Assembly: GCF_028765545.1 (NCBI RefSeq)
Contig: NZ_JARACP010000023.1
Location: 1 to 46,879, forward strand
Length of the DNA: 46,879 nucleotides
DNA from: Aliivibrio sp. S4MY1
GTDB taxonomy: Bacteria; Pseudomonadota; Gammaproteobacteria; Enterobacterales; Vibrionaceae
Reading direction: 5' to 3'
The notes under the pieces are model-generated. The model ran no database searches and was not told where the DNA came from. It saw only the letters and a list, made by a program, of their open reading frames with translations. How positions within the stretch are numbered: position 1 is the first letter of the stretch; each line of letters begins with the position of its first letter. A program made the translations under genes and the position numbers. Shown here in pieces: positions 35,660-44,487 of the stretch.

Positions 35660-36889
35660 TTATTTCACACTAACAAACTCAGGGTAAGCATCGATGCCGC
35701 AGTCATGTACATCCATTCCTTCAAGCTCTTCATCCTCTGATACGCGAATGCCCATGGTTGCTTTTAATATCGCCCAAACAACTAAACTAGCACCAAATAC
35801 CCAAGCAAAAATAACCACAGCTCCAAATAGTTGAGCACCAAAGGTTGCATCTGCATTGTTAAGTGGAACAACCATCAAACCAAATAAGCCACATACGCCA
35901 TGGACAGAAATCGCGCCCACTGGATCATCAATCTTAATTTTATCAAAACCAACAATACTAAAGACAACCAATGCACCAGCAACAGCACCTATACTCACAG
36001 CCGCTAATGGAGACGGGGATAAAGGATCCGCGGTAATCGCTACAAGCCCAGCTAATGCACCATTTAATACCATGGTTAAATCCGCTTTGCCCCACGTAGT
36101 TTTACATACGAATAACGCTGTGATTGCACCAGCTGCAGCTGCAGCATTAGTATTCAAAAAGATTTGACCTACTGCTGTTGCATTCTCAAAATCTGAAATC
36201 ATTAATTGAGAACCTCCGTTAAATCCGAACCAACCAAACCATAAGATAAAGGTTCCTAATGTTGCCAGTGGCATGTTAGAACCAGGAATTGGGTAAATTT
36301 GGCCTTTCTTACCGTACTTACCTTTACGTGCGCCAAGTAATAGCACACCAGCTAATGCGGCTGAAGCACCAGCCATATGTACAATACCAGAACCGGCAAA
36401 GTCACTAAATCCTGCTTCAGATAAGAAGCCACCACCCCATGTCCAATACCCTTCCATTGGGTAAATAAAGGCCGTTAAGATGACAGAGAACACAAGGAAA
36501 GACCAAAGTTTCATACGTTCAGCCACTGCACCAGATACTACTGACATTGCGGTAGCAACGAAAACCACTTGGAAAAAGAAGTCAGACTCTAGTGAATGAT
36601 CGGCCCCTTCTGATTGAGTTCCAATTAAAGCGCCAATAGAGGGCATAATTCCACCCGCCGTATTATCAACATACATGATGTTATAGCCGACAACTAAATA
36701 CGTGGTGCAAGCAATCGCATATAAGCACAAGTTCTTAGTTAATATTTCCGTGGTATTCTTTGAGCGAACTAAGCCCGCCTCTAACATGGCAAAACCTGCT
36801 GCCATCCACATAACCAAAGCACCTGACATTAAAAAGAAAAAGGTATCTAGGGCATAACGAAGTTCTGATACAGTTGTTGAAAGTTCCAT
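35660..36889 (-). CDS. amtB: Ammonium transporter AmtB
   Basis: A 409-residue trimeric ammonium channel with 11 predicted helices. The conserved pore histidines lie in FAGSGIVHMAG and AISVHGVCGLFG, and GWFGFNGGS lines the pore. Unlike E. coli AmtB it shows no long cleaved signal peptide; the N-terminus is MELSTTVSELRYALDTFFFLMSGALVMW. It lies 17 bp after glnK, and its activity is expected to be blocked by unmodified GlnK when nitrogen is plentiful. Confidence 0.95.
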   Translation of the reverse strand: MELSTTVSELRYALDTFFFLMSGALVMWMAAGFAMLEAGLVRSKNTTEILTKNLCLYAIACTTYLVVGYNIMYVDNTAGGIMPSIGALIGTQSEGADHSLESDFFFQVVFVATAMSVVSGAVAERMKLWSFLVFSVILTAFIYPMEGYWTWGGGFLSEAGFSDFAGSGIVHMAGASAALAGVLLLGARKGKYGKKGQIYPIPGSNMPLATLGTFILWFGWFGFNGGSQLMISDFENATAVGQIFLNTNAAAAAGAITALFVCKTTWGKADLTMVLNGALAGLVAITADPLSPSPLAAVSIGAVAGALVVFSIVGFDKIKIDDPVGAISVHGVCGLFGLMVVPLNNADATFGAQLFGAVVIFAWVFGASLVVWAILKATMGIRVSEDEELEGMDVHDCGIDAYPEFVSVK

Positions 36890-36906
36890 AATTGTTTCCT
36901 CTATCC

Positions 36907-37248
<342 letters not shown>

Positions 37249-37284
37249 TCAGTCCTTGAATTATTTGTAACTTATACTTAACAA

Positions 37285-37300
37285 TTCAATTCATGTGCCA
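37285..37300 (-). promoter_or_regulatory. Sigma-54-like promoter of glnK-amtB
   Basis: On the minus strand TGGCAC-ATGAA-TTGAA compares with consensus TGGCAC-N5-TTGCA. The -24 element is perfect (37295-37300) and the -12 element has GA where GC is usual. It lies 40 bp before the glnK start. Confidence 0.65.
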
Positions 37301-37352
37301 ACTTTGAAAATGCAATAATTTCAATATGTTAATGTTATCCATTTCCAATAAC

Positions 37353-37386
37353 AAAAAAAAGGCTGCACTAAATAAGTGCAGCCTTT
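37353..37386 (-). terminator. Terminator of yacL
   Basis: Perfect stem AAAGGCTGCAC / GTGCAGCCTTT (37376-37386 and 37358-37368) with a 7-nt loop, followed on the minus strand by a run of eight T. A textbook intrinsic terminator. Confidence 0.92.
37364..37380. promoter_or_regulatory. NtrC-like enhancer site inside the yacL terminator
   Basis: TGCAC-N7-GTGCA has the symmetry and spacing of the NtrC consensus and lies about 75 bp upstream of the sigma-54 -24 element, a usual enhancer position. It is also part of the terminator stem, so the match may be coincidental. Confidence 0.5.
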
Positions 37387-37414
37387 CCCTAGTATTGAGC
37401 AATAACAACTAATA

Positions 37415-37783
37415 TCAGAAGCGTCGAATAAATGCTTCCCAACTTTGGAGCATAGTTTCAAAGTCCTCTAACCCACATACTGAAATACATTCATCGTCAT
37501 ACATATGAATATCTTCTTCAAACTCTTCTTCTGAGTTTTCAAACAGCACGTTTTCCTGCACGATAACTTCTTGATCACTTAGGATAAGTGTCATCACCTT
37601 TCCTGAGCGCTTCCATTCGTCTTGAGTATTTTTTACTGCTGCTATTTGCTGATACAACTCTGCTAATAGCTCAGTATCTTTTGCAACATCTTCCACTAGC
37701 CAACGCCCCATAGCCTCATGCCCCATAGAAAAGTTCGCATGATAGGTGCCATCGAGTGTATTTTTCTTAAATTCGTAATCCAT
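37415..37783 (-). CDS. yacL: UPF0231 protein YacL
   Basis: A 122-residue soluble protein of the YacL/UPF0231 family. It starts MDYEFKKNTLDGTYHANFSMGHEAMGRWLVED and has a very acidic middle (ENSEEEFEEDIHMYDDE). Its function is not established. In E. coli yacL lies right next to acnB. Here a glycerate cassette stands between them. It is transcribed away from the cdaR-type gene. Confidence 0.88.
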   Translation of the reverse strand: MDYEFKKNTLDGTYHANFSMGHEAMGRWLVEDVAKDTELLAELYQQIAAVKNTQDEWKRSGKVMTLILSDQEVIVQENVLFENSEEEFEEDIHMYDDECISVCGLEDFETMLQSWEAFIRRF

Positions 37784-37857
37784 CGGAAACCCTTACGATA
37801 ATTGACGTTAGCTCACACGTTTTTAACCAAAGACAGTGCTGAGCTATTTTCCTCCAG

Positions 37858-37863
37858 TATAAT
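37858..37863 (+). promoter_or_regulatory. Possible -10 of the cdaR-type gene
   Basis: TATAAT, 58 bp before the start codon. There is no convincing -35 at the right spacing, so it may need an activator. Confidence 0.35.
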
Positions 37864-37921
37864 CCTATCCCTAGTATTTTTATAGCTAAGCCCCTTATTC
37901 CATGATGAAAGAGATTCAACC

Positions 37922-39067
37922 ATGCAACTAACCACCGTGATCGCAAAGCAAATCGTTGAACGTTCAATGAAAATCATCAAGCATTCTGTCAATGTGATGG
38001 ATGAGTTTGGTGTGATCATTGGTTCCGGCGATCCATCTCGTCTTAATTGCCGTCATGAGGGCGCTATTTTAGCTATTAATGAGAACCGTATTGTCGAGAT
38101 AGACCACTCTACAGCCCAGCAATTACGTGGGGTAAAAGCGGGGATCAACTTGCCTATTATTTTCCAAAATCACATCATTGGTGTGGTTGGTATTTCAGGC
38201 CACCCAATAGATATTCAACAATACGGTGAATTAGTAAAAATGACTGCTGAACTAATCATAGAGCAAGCGGCATTAATGACAGAGATACAGTGGTCGAAAC
38301 GACATAAGGAAGAGTTGGTTTTACAGCTAATTCAACCTTCTGATCTCAACACTCAACAACTGTATTCGATTGCTGAACGCTTAGAACTCGATCTTCATCA
38401 ACCTAGGATCGCTACCATTATTAAGGTTGATTCATTTAAAGGAGAGAATCTCTCTCTTACTCACCTACAAAAACTAGTTCATTTATTAGAATATCCTGAA
38501 CGCGATAATTTAGTGGCAATTAGCTCTGTAACTCTAAATGAAGTCGTGGTTTTAAAACCTATTACGCTGACTGATAGTGGCTGGAATAGATCGCACGAAG
38601 AAAAACGTATTCGCCAACTTTTCCAAAGGATCTCTCATGATGAAAAGTTCACGATAAAAATAGCGCTTGGTGATTACTTTCCAAATCTAGAAGGGCTGGC
38701 GCAATCTTATATGACAGCCAAAGCCACCATGAATACTGCCAATTCAAAAAGTCGTATTCTTTTTTACCAAGATAATGTCTTGCCTGTTTTAATTGATGGC
38801 TTACAAACCGATGCATGGCGTTCAGAACAACTCGCCCTTCCAATCCAAAAATTAATGGCCAGCGATACAAAAGGTATTTTAATTAAAACGCTTCGAGCTT
38901 TTTTTAGTCATAATTGTGATTCAGCTCAAACCTGCAATACGCTTCATATTCATCGAAATACTCTTCGCTATCGAATAGACAAAATACAACAAGAAACATC
39001 ATTAAATATCAATAAGATAAATGATCGCACTTATTTATATTTATCAACACTATCAAGTTATACATAA
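37922..39067 (+). CDS. cdaR: CdaR/SdaR-family transcriptional regulator
   Basis: A 381-residue regulator with an N-terminal sugar-diacid/glycerate recognition domain (about 1-135). A middle GGDEF-like region of the PucR family follows, then a C-terminal helix-turn-helix (about 320-376, CNTLHIHRNTLRYRIDKIQ). E. coli CdaR activates genes for glucarate, galactarate and glycerate use in response to glycerate. It directly precedes a permease and a glycerate kinase gene, matching that role. The symbol reflects family membership. Confidence 0.87.
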   Translation: MQLTTVIAKQIVERSMKIIKHSVNVMDEFGVIIGSGDPSRLNCRHEGAILAINENRIVEIDHSTAQQLRGVKAGINLPIIFQNHIIGVVGISGHPIDIQQYGELVKMTAELIIEQAALMTEIQWSKRHKEELVLQLIQPSDLNTQQLYSIAERLELDLHQPRIATIIKVDSFKGENLSLTHLQKLVHLLEYPERDNLVAISSVTLNEVVVLKPITLTDSGWNRSHEEKRIRQLFQRISHDEKFTIKIALGDYFPNLEGLAQSYMTAKATMNTANSKSRILFYQDNVLPVLIDGLQTDAWRSEQLALPIQKLMASDTKGILIKTLRAFFSHNCDSAQTCNTLHIHRNTLRYRIDKIQQETSLNINKINDRTYLYLSTLSSYT

Positions 39068-39074
39068 TACACAT

Positions 39075-39130
39075 TTGTGCAACTGCACAATCAAAGGTCT
39101 ACCCAGACGATAAAATTTGTTCATTCGTCT
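39075..39130 (+). promoter_or_regulatory. Operator-like region ahead of the glycerate permease
   Basis: A near-perfect palindrome TTGTGCA-AC-TGCACAA (39075-39090; arms perfect) is followed by a second dyad AGACGA-N14-TCGTCT (39105-39110 and 39125-39130). They are the only conspicuous symmetries in the 126-bp spacer and are likely sites for the adjacent CdaR-type regulator. Confidence 0.55.
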
Positions 39131-39193
39131 AAAGCTTATTTCTATGCTTAAAGATAGATTACTGGCATCTTAATTATTAAATGGAACGTTAAT

Positions 39194-40459
39194 ATGATCG
39201 AAGTATCGACTTTAGGTGCACTCGCCGCCTTAACCGTTGCAATAACACTCATTTTGAAAAAAGTACCGCCGGCTTATGGCATGATCATTGGTGCTTTAAT
39301 CGGTGGTGTTATTGGTGGTGTATCACTTACAGATACCGTTAACTTAATGATAGGTGGTGCGCAAGGCATTGTTACTGCTGTGCTTCGTATTCTAGCTGCT
39401 GGTGTTCTTGCTGGTGTTCTAATCGAATCTGGTGCAGCAACCTCTATTGCTGAAACCATTGTAAAGAAAGTCGGGGAAACTCGAGCTTTACTGGCTTTAG
39501 CGGTAGCAACAATGATCTTAACCGCCGTTGGGGTTTTTGTTGATGTTGCTGTTATCACCGTAGCTCCTATTGCGCTAGCTATTGCTCGTCGTGCTGATCT
39601 TTCAAAAATGGCGATTCTATTAGCTATGGTTGGAGGCGGTAAAGCGGGTAACGTTATGTCTCCTAATCCAAACGCCATTGCAGCGGCTGACGCATTCAAT
39701 GTCCCTTTAACCTCAGTAATGGCAGCAGGTGTGATTCCTGGCTTATTCGGTCTAGTCTTTGCCTATTTTATCGCTAAGAAATTAGTCAATAAAGGCAGCA
39801 AAGTTCAAGAGCATGAAGTCGTGGCGGTTGATCATTCTCGCTTACCAAGTTTCGTTACTTCAATCGTCGCTCCTCTTGTTGCTATTAGCCTTCTTGCTCT
39901 ACGTCCTATCGCTGGGATTAACGTTGATCCACTCATCGCACTTCCACTTGGTGGTTTACTAGGTGCTGTTGCTATGGGGCGCTTTAGAGACACCAATCAC
40001 TTTGCAGTATCTGGCCTTTCTCGTATGGCTCCAGTGGCGGTAATGCTACTTGGTACCGGTACTCTAGCTGGCATTATTGCGAACTCTGGACTTAAATCAG
40101 GCTTAATTGAAATATTAACCGCCTCTGGTCTTCCTTCTTATTTATTAGCGCCAATCTCAGGTGCCATGATGTCACTCGCAACAGCATCAACGACCGCAGG
40201 TACAGCGGTTGCAGCAAGTGTCTTTAGTCATACTATCTTAGAGCTTGGCGTTCCTGCTCTTGCTGGTGCTGCAATGATCCACGCGGGTGCGACAGTATTT
40301 GATCACATGCCACATGGTAGCTTCTTTCATGCAACAGGTGGCGCAGTTCACATGGACATGAAAGAACGTTTAAAACTTATCCCATATGAATCAGCGGTTG
40401 GTCTTATGATCGCAACTGTTTCAACGCTCATCTTTGGTGTCTTCGGTTTATTTGTTTAA
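39194..40459 (+). CDS. GntP-family permease, probable glycerate/sugar-acid transporter
   Basis: A 421-residue protein with about 12 membrane helices and GntP/Gnt-T family features, including VGGGKAGNVMSPNPNAIAAADAF near 150-172 and a C-terminal GAAMIHAGATVFDHMPHGSFFHATGG. The family moves gluconate and related hydroxy-acids with protons. The downstream glycerate kinase and upstream CdaR-type gene point to D-glycerate. The kinase gene begins 12 bp after its stop. Confidence 0.88.
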   Translation: MIEVSTLGALAALTVAITLILKKVPPAYGMIIGALIGGVIGGVSLTDTVNLMIGGAQGIVTAVLRILAAGVLAGVLIESGAATSIAETIVKKVGETRALLALAVATMILTAVGVFVDVAVITVAPIALAIARRADLSKMAILLAMVGGGKAGNVMSPNPNAIAAADAFNVPLTSVMAAGVIPGLFGLVFAYFIAKKLVNKGSKVQEHEVVAVDHSRLPSFVTSIVAPLVAISLLALRPIAGINVDPLIALPLGGLLGAVAMGRFRDTNHFAVSGLSRMAPVAVMLLGTGTLAGIIANSGLKSGLIEILTASGLPSYLLAPISGAMMSLATASTTAGTAVAASVFSHTILELGVPALAGAAMIHAGATVFDHMPHGSFFHATGGAVHMDMKERLKLIPYESAVGLMIATVSTLIFGVFGLFV

Positions 40460-40471
40460 TAAGGCTTTATT

Positions 40472-41614
40472 ATGAAAATTGTTATTGCTCCTGATTCTTA
40501 CAAAGAAAGTTTAACAGCGATGGAAGTCGCTACGGCAATTGAAGCTGGATTTAAACAAGTATTACCTAACGCAGAATATATTAAATTACCAATGGCCGAC
40601 GGCGGTGAAGGGACAGTTCAATCTCTAATTGACGCTACTGGCGGTTCTATCATTGAACATACGGTTACCTCACCTCTTGGTGAACAAGTAACAGGGTTCT
40701 ATGGATTACTTGGCGATGGCCAAACCGCGATTATTGAAATGGCTGCGGCATCAGGTTTACACCTTGTTGAACCAAGTTTACGTAACCCTTTACACACCAC
40801 AACCTATGGTACTGGCGAGTTAATTAAAGCGGCTCTCGATAAAGGTGTAAAACATATTATTGTAGGTATCGGTGGTAGTGCGACTAACGATGGCGGCATT
40901 GGCATGGCTCAAGCGCTTGGCATCAAACTTCTGGATAAAAATGGTAATGATCTTGCTTTTGGTGGAGGTTCCTTAACACACCTTGCAACGATCGATACAT
41001 CAAGTAAAGATCCCCGCCTTAATGATATTACGCTTGAAGTCGCGTGCGATGTTGATAATCCATTATGCGGCCCCAAAGGTGCTTCTTATGTTTTTGGCCC
41101 ACAAAAAGGGGCAACACCTGAAATGCTAAAAACATTAGATTCAAACCTAGGCCATTATGCTGATGTAATGAAATCACAATTAAACAAAGATGTAAAAGAA
41201 ACGGCAGGAGCTGGGGCTGCTGGTGGACTTGGCGCTGCACTACTTGGTTTATTTGATGCTACTCTTCGCCCTGGTATCGAAATCGTTATGGACGCAGTTA
41301 ATTTAAGCGATGTGCTGGCTAAAGCAGATTTAGTGATTACAGGTGAAGGGCGTATCGATAGCCAAACCATTCATGGCAAAACGCCTATTGGTGTAGCAAG
41401 AACAGCGAAAAAGTTTGATTTACCTGTTATTGGCATTGCTGGTTGCTTATCTGATGATTGCGCTATTGTTCATGAATATGGTATTGATGCAGTATTCAGT
41501 GTTGTTCCTCGCTCTGTATCATTAGAAACAGCGCTAAAAGAAGCCGCTATTAATGTTGAAAACACAGCAAGAAATGTCGCTGCTATTTACTCTATGAACA
41601 TTAAAAATAATTAA
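40472..41614 (+). CDS. Glycerate kinase (GarK/GlxK type)
   Basis: A 380-residue class-I glycerate 2-kinase, which phosphorylates D-glycerate for entry into lower glycolysis. The family start is MKIVIAPDSYKESLTAMEVA. MADGGEGT and the HIIVGIGGSATNDGG stretch near residues 128-142 are also typical, as is VITGEGRIDSQT near 288-299. It is the last gene of the permease-kinase unit. No garL or garR (upstream sugar-diacid steps) is present, so the cassette handles glycerate itself. Confidence 0.93.
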   Translation: MKIVIAPDSYKESLTAMEVATAIEAGFKQVLPNAEYIKLPMADGGEGTVQSLIDATGGSIIEHTVTSPLGEQVTGFYGLLGDGQTAIIEMAAASGLHLVEPSLRNPLHTTTYGTGELIKAALDKGVKHIIVGIGGSATNDGGIGMAQALGIKLLDKNGNDLAFGGGSLTHLATIDTSSKDPRLNDITLEVACDVDNPLCGPKGASYVFGPQKGATPEMLKTLDSNLGHYADVMKSQLNKDVKETAGAGAAGGLGAALLGLFDATLRPGIEIVMDAVNLSDVLAKADLVITGEGRIDSQTIHGKTPIGVARTAKKFDLPVIGIAGCLSDDCAIVHEYGIDAVFSVVPRSVSLETALKEAAINVENTARNVAAIYSMNIKNN

Positions 41615-41632
41615 CTTAAGATTCAACGCAAT

Positions 41633-41661
41633 AAAAAAGCAGCCGATTTGGCTGCTTTTTT
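41633..41661. terminator. Shared bidirectional terminator, glycerate kinase / acnB
   Basis: 12-bp perfect arms AAAAAAGCAGCC (41633-41644) and GGCTGCTTTTTT (41650-41661) with a 5-nt loop. A-run and T-run on the two sides allow termination in both directions between convergent genes. Confidence 0.93.
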
Positions 41662-41677
41662 CATTTATAAACAAAGA

Positions 41678-44266
41678 TTAAGCGGGTTCTTGGAAGATAA
41701 CCGTATCTGCTTTTTCTGTATACTGACCCATTTTATGGAAGTTCAAATAACGGTATGTATCGGCAGCGGTTGCATTGATCTTCTCAGCGTACTCTAAGTA
41801 CTCTTCTTTTGTTGGAATACGACCTAGAATCGCGCCAACAGCAGAAAGCTCAGCAGAAGCCAGATAAACGTTCGCACCAGTACCTAAACGGTTCGGGAAG
41901 TTACGAGTAGACGTAGACATTACCGTCGACTTGTCAGCAACACGAGCTTGGTTACCCATACATAATGAACAACCCGGAGTTTCAATACGAACCCCAGCAC
42001 GACCGAAGATACCGTAGTAGCCTTCTTCTGTCAGTTGGTCTTTATCCATTTTAGTTGGCGGAGCAACCCATAGGCGAGTATTCAAAGAGCCATTAAACTC
42101 TTCAAGCATCTTACCTGCTGCACGGAAATGACCGATGTTGGTCATACAAGAACCGATGAACACTTCTTGAATATCAGTACCTTGAACGTCAGAAAGAAGA
42201 CGTGCATCATCTGGATCGTTTGGTGCACATAGGATTGGTTGATCGATGTCAGCAAGATCAATCTCAATAACGTGCACGTATTCCGCATCTGAATCAGCAG
42301 ACAGCAACTCAGGATTCGCTAACCACTCTTCCATTGCCGTAATACGACGCTCAATCGTACGAACATCACCGTAACCTTCAGCAATCATCCATTTAAGCAT
42401 AACGATATTCGAGTTCAGGTACTCATCGATAGACTCTTGAGATAGCTTAACAGTACAACCTGCAGCAGAACGCTCAGCCGATGCATCAGAAAGCTCAAAA
42501 GCTTGCTCAACAGATAGGTGTTCAACGCCTTCAATTTCAAGAACTCGACCTGAGAATTCGTTAATCTTACCGGCTTTCTCTACCGTTAGTAGGCCTTGCT
42601 TGATGCCATATAGTGGAATCGCATGTACTAGGTCACGTAGTGTGATACCCGGTTGCATTTCACCTTTAAAACGAACCAAAATAGATTCAGGCATATCAAG
42701 AGGCATAACACCTGTCGCAGCAGCGAATGCTACTAAGCCAGAACCTGCAGGGAATGAAATACCTAGAGGGAAACGAGTATGCGAGTCACCACCTGTACCT
42801 ACCGTATCAGGAAGAAGCATACGGTTTAGCCATGAGTGAATAACACCATCACCAGGGCGAAGTGAAACACCCGCACGGTTCATGATGAAATCAGGTAGCG
42901 TGTGATGCGTGTTTACATCAACTGGTTTTGGATATGCTGATGTGTGACAGAAAGACTGCATAACAAGGTCAGCAGAGAAACCAAGACACGCCAGATCTTT
43001 AAGCTCATCACGCGTCATAGGACCAGTAGTATCTTGCGAGCCTACCGTCGTCATTTTAGGTTCACAGTACTGACCAGCACGCACACCTTCAACACCACAT
43101 GCTTTACCAACCATCTTCTGAGCTAGTGTGTAGCCTTTATCAGATGCCGATGGATCGATTGGTTTAGCAAACAGATCCGTTTCAGCTAGACCTAGAGCGT
43201 CACGAGCGCGACTTGTTAAACCACGACCGATGATCAGTGGAATACGGCCACCAGCACGCACTTCATCAAGAAGTACTTTGCTTAGCTCAAAGTTTGAAAT
43301 CACAGAACCGTTCTTGTGAACAACACCTTCGTACGGGTAGATATCAATGATATCGCCCATGTTCATATCTTGTACGTTCAGTTCAATGGGTAGTGCGCCT
43401 GAATCTTCCATTGTATTGTAGAAGATTGGTGCAATTTTACCCCCAAGACAAACACCGCCAGTACGCTTGTTTGGTACGAACGGGATATCCTTACCCATAA
43501 ACCAAAGTACTGAGTTTGTTGCCGATTTACGTGAAGAACCCGTACCAACAACATCACCAACATAAGCCAGTGGGATACCCTCTTTTTGCATTTCTTCAAT
43601 TTGAGCAATTGGACCAACGCTGCCCTGTTCATCAGGAGTAATGCCATCACGTTCCATCTTCAGCATCGCTTTTGCGTGTACTGGAATATCAGGACGTGAC
43701 CACGCATCTGGCGCTGGAGATAAATCATCGGTGTTCGTTTCACCAGTGACTTTAAATACTTTAACAGTAATTTTTTCTGCTACTTTATTTTTAGCAGTAA
43801 ACCATTCAGCATCAGCCCAAGATTGAAGTACTTGTTGTGCTGAAGCATTACCTGCTTTCGCTTTCTCTTCTACATCGTAGAATGCGTCGAACATAAGTAG
43901 AGTATGAGACAATGCTTTAACAGCGATTGGAGCAAGCTCAGCATCGTCTAGTAGAGAGACTAGAGGTTCAATGTTGTAACCACCTTGCATAGTACCAAGC
44001 AGTTCAGTCGCTTTTGCTTTGCTAACTAATGGAGACGCCACTTCACCTTTTGTGATTGCAGTTAAGAAGCCCGCTTTTACATAAGCCGCTTCATCAACAC
44101 CCGGTGGAATGCGATTTTCTAGCAAATCAAGAATAAATTCTTCTTCACCTTGCGGTGGATTTTTTACTAATTCAACTAATGCTGCTACTTGCTCAGCATC
44201 TAATGGTCTTGGGACCACACCTTCTGAAGCACGCTCTTCGACGTGTTTACGATAAGCTTCAAGCAC
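41678..44266 (-). CDS. acnB: Aconitate hydratase B
   Basis: Citrate/isocitrate interconversion in the TCA cycle, also acting on 2-methyl-cis-aconitate. The 862 residues match E. coli AcnB (about 865). An N-terminal HEAT-like domain (about 1-160) is followed by the swivel domain (about 170-370, with GTGSSRKSA) and then the catalytic domains. [4Fe-4S] ligands are in GSCMTN and the CSLCMGN pair. Translation starts at GTG 44266, with GAGGA 8 nt upstream. Apo-AcnB binds mRNA in E. coli. The gene is convergent with the glycerate kinase gene. Confidence 0.97.
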   Translation of the reverse strand: MLEAYRKHVEERASEGVVPRPLDAEQVAALVELVKNPPQGEEEFILDLLENRIPPGVDEAAYVKAGFLTAITKGEVASPLVSKAKATELLGTMQGGYNIEPLVSLLDDAELAPIAVKALSHTLLMFDAFYDVEEKAKAGNASAQQVLQSWADAEWFTAKNKVAEKITVKVFKVTGETNTDDLSPAPDAWSRPDIPVHAKAMLKMERDGITPDEQGSVGPIAQIEEMQKEGIPLAYVGDVVGTGSSRKSATNSVLWFMGKDIPFVPNKRTGGVCLGGKIAPIFYNTMEDSGALPIELNVQDMNMGDIIDIYPYEGVVHKNGSVISNFELSKVLLDEVRAGGRIPLIIGRGLTSRARDALGLAETDLFAKPIDPSASDKGYTLAQKMVGKACGVEGVRAGQYCEPKMTTVGSQDTTGPMTRDELKDLACLGFSADLVMQSFCHTSAYPKPVDVNTHHTLPDFIMNRAGVSLRPGDGVIHSWLNRMLLPDTVGTGGDSHTRFPLGISFPAGSGLVAFAAATGVMPLDMPESILVRFKGEMQPGITLRDLVHAIPLYGIKQGLLTVEKAGKINEFSGRVLEIEGVEHLSVEQAFELSDASAERSAAGCTVKLSQESIDEYLNSNIVMLKWMIAEGYGDVRTIERRITAMEEWLANPELLSADSDAEYVHVIEIDLADIDQPILCAPNDPDDARLLSDVQGTDIQEVFIGSCMTNIGHFRAAGKMLEEFNGSLNTRLWVAPPTKMDKDQLTEEGYYGIFGRAGVRIETPGCSLCMGNQARVADKSTVMSTSTRNFPNRLGTGANVYLASAELSAVGAILGRIPTKEEYLEYAEKINATAADTYRYLNFHKMGQYTEKADTVIFQEPA

Positions 44267-44487
44267 GACTTAATTCCTCACTTTCTGGTCTACTCTTAAT
44301 GAGTAAACATCCTTGGAAACAATTCAGTTTATATCCATTAACTTTTTAATTCTGTTATAAATCTCAATAAAACAAGAGAATATGTATCGGAATAGACTAA
44401 AAATGTGGCGAGATGATAGCAAATTTAACTCAAAATTAAAATCTCACCACATCAAACAACATACGACTTATGGCGCACTTTTAAACA
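44267..44487. promoter_or_regulatory. acnB upstream spacer
   Basis: A 221-bp AT-rich spacer between acnB and the patatin-like gene, both on the minus strand. On that strand a TATCAT -10-like hexamer is visible at about 44415, without a good -35. I see no clear terminator for the patatin gene and no RNA gene. Confidence 0.35.

Noticed and set aside
39274..39699. 141-aa antisense open frame opposite the GntP-family permease
   Set aside because: Composition is Ala/Pro/Thr-rich in the manner of a reverse-frame shadow of membrane-protein codons. It has no ribosome-binding site and no recognisable domain.
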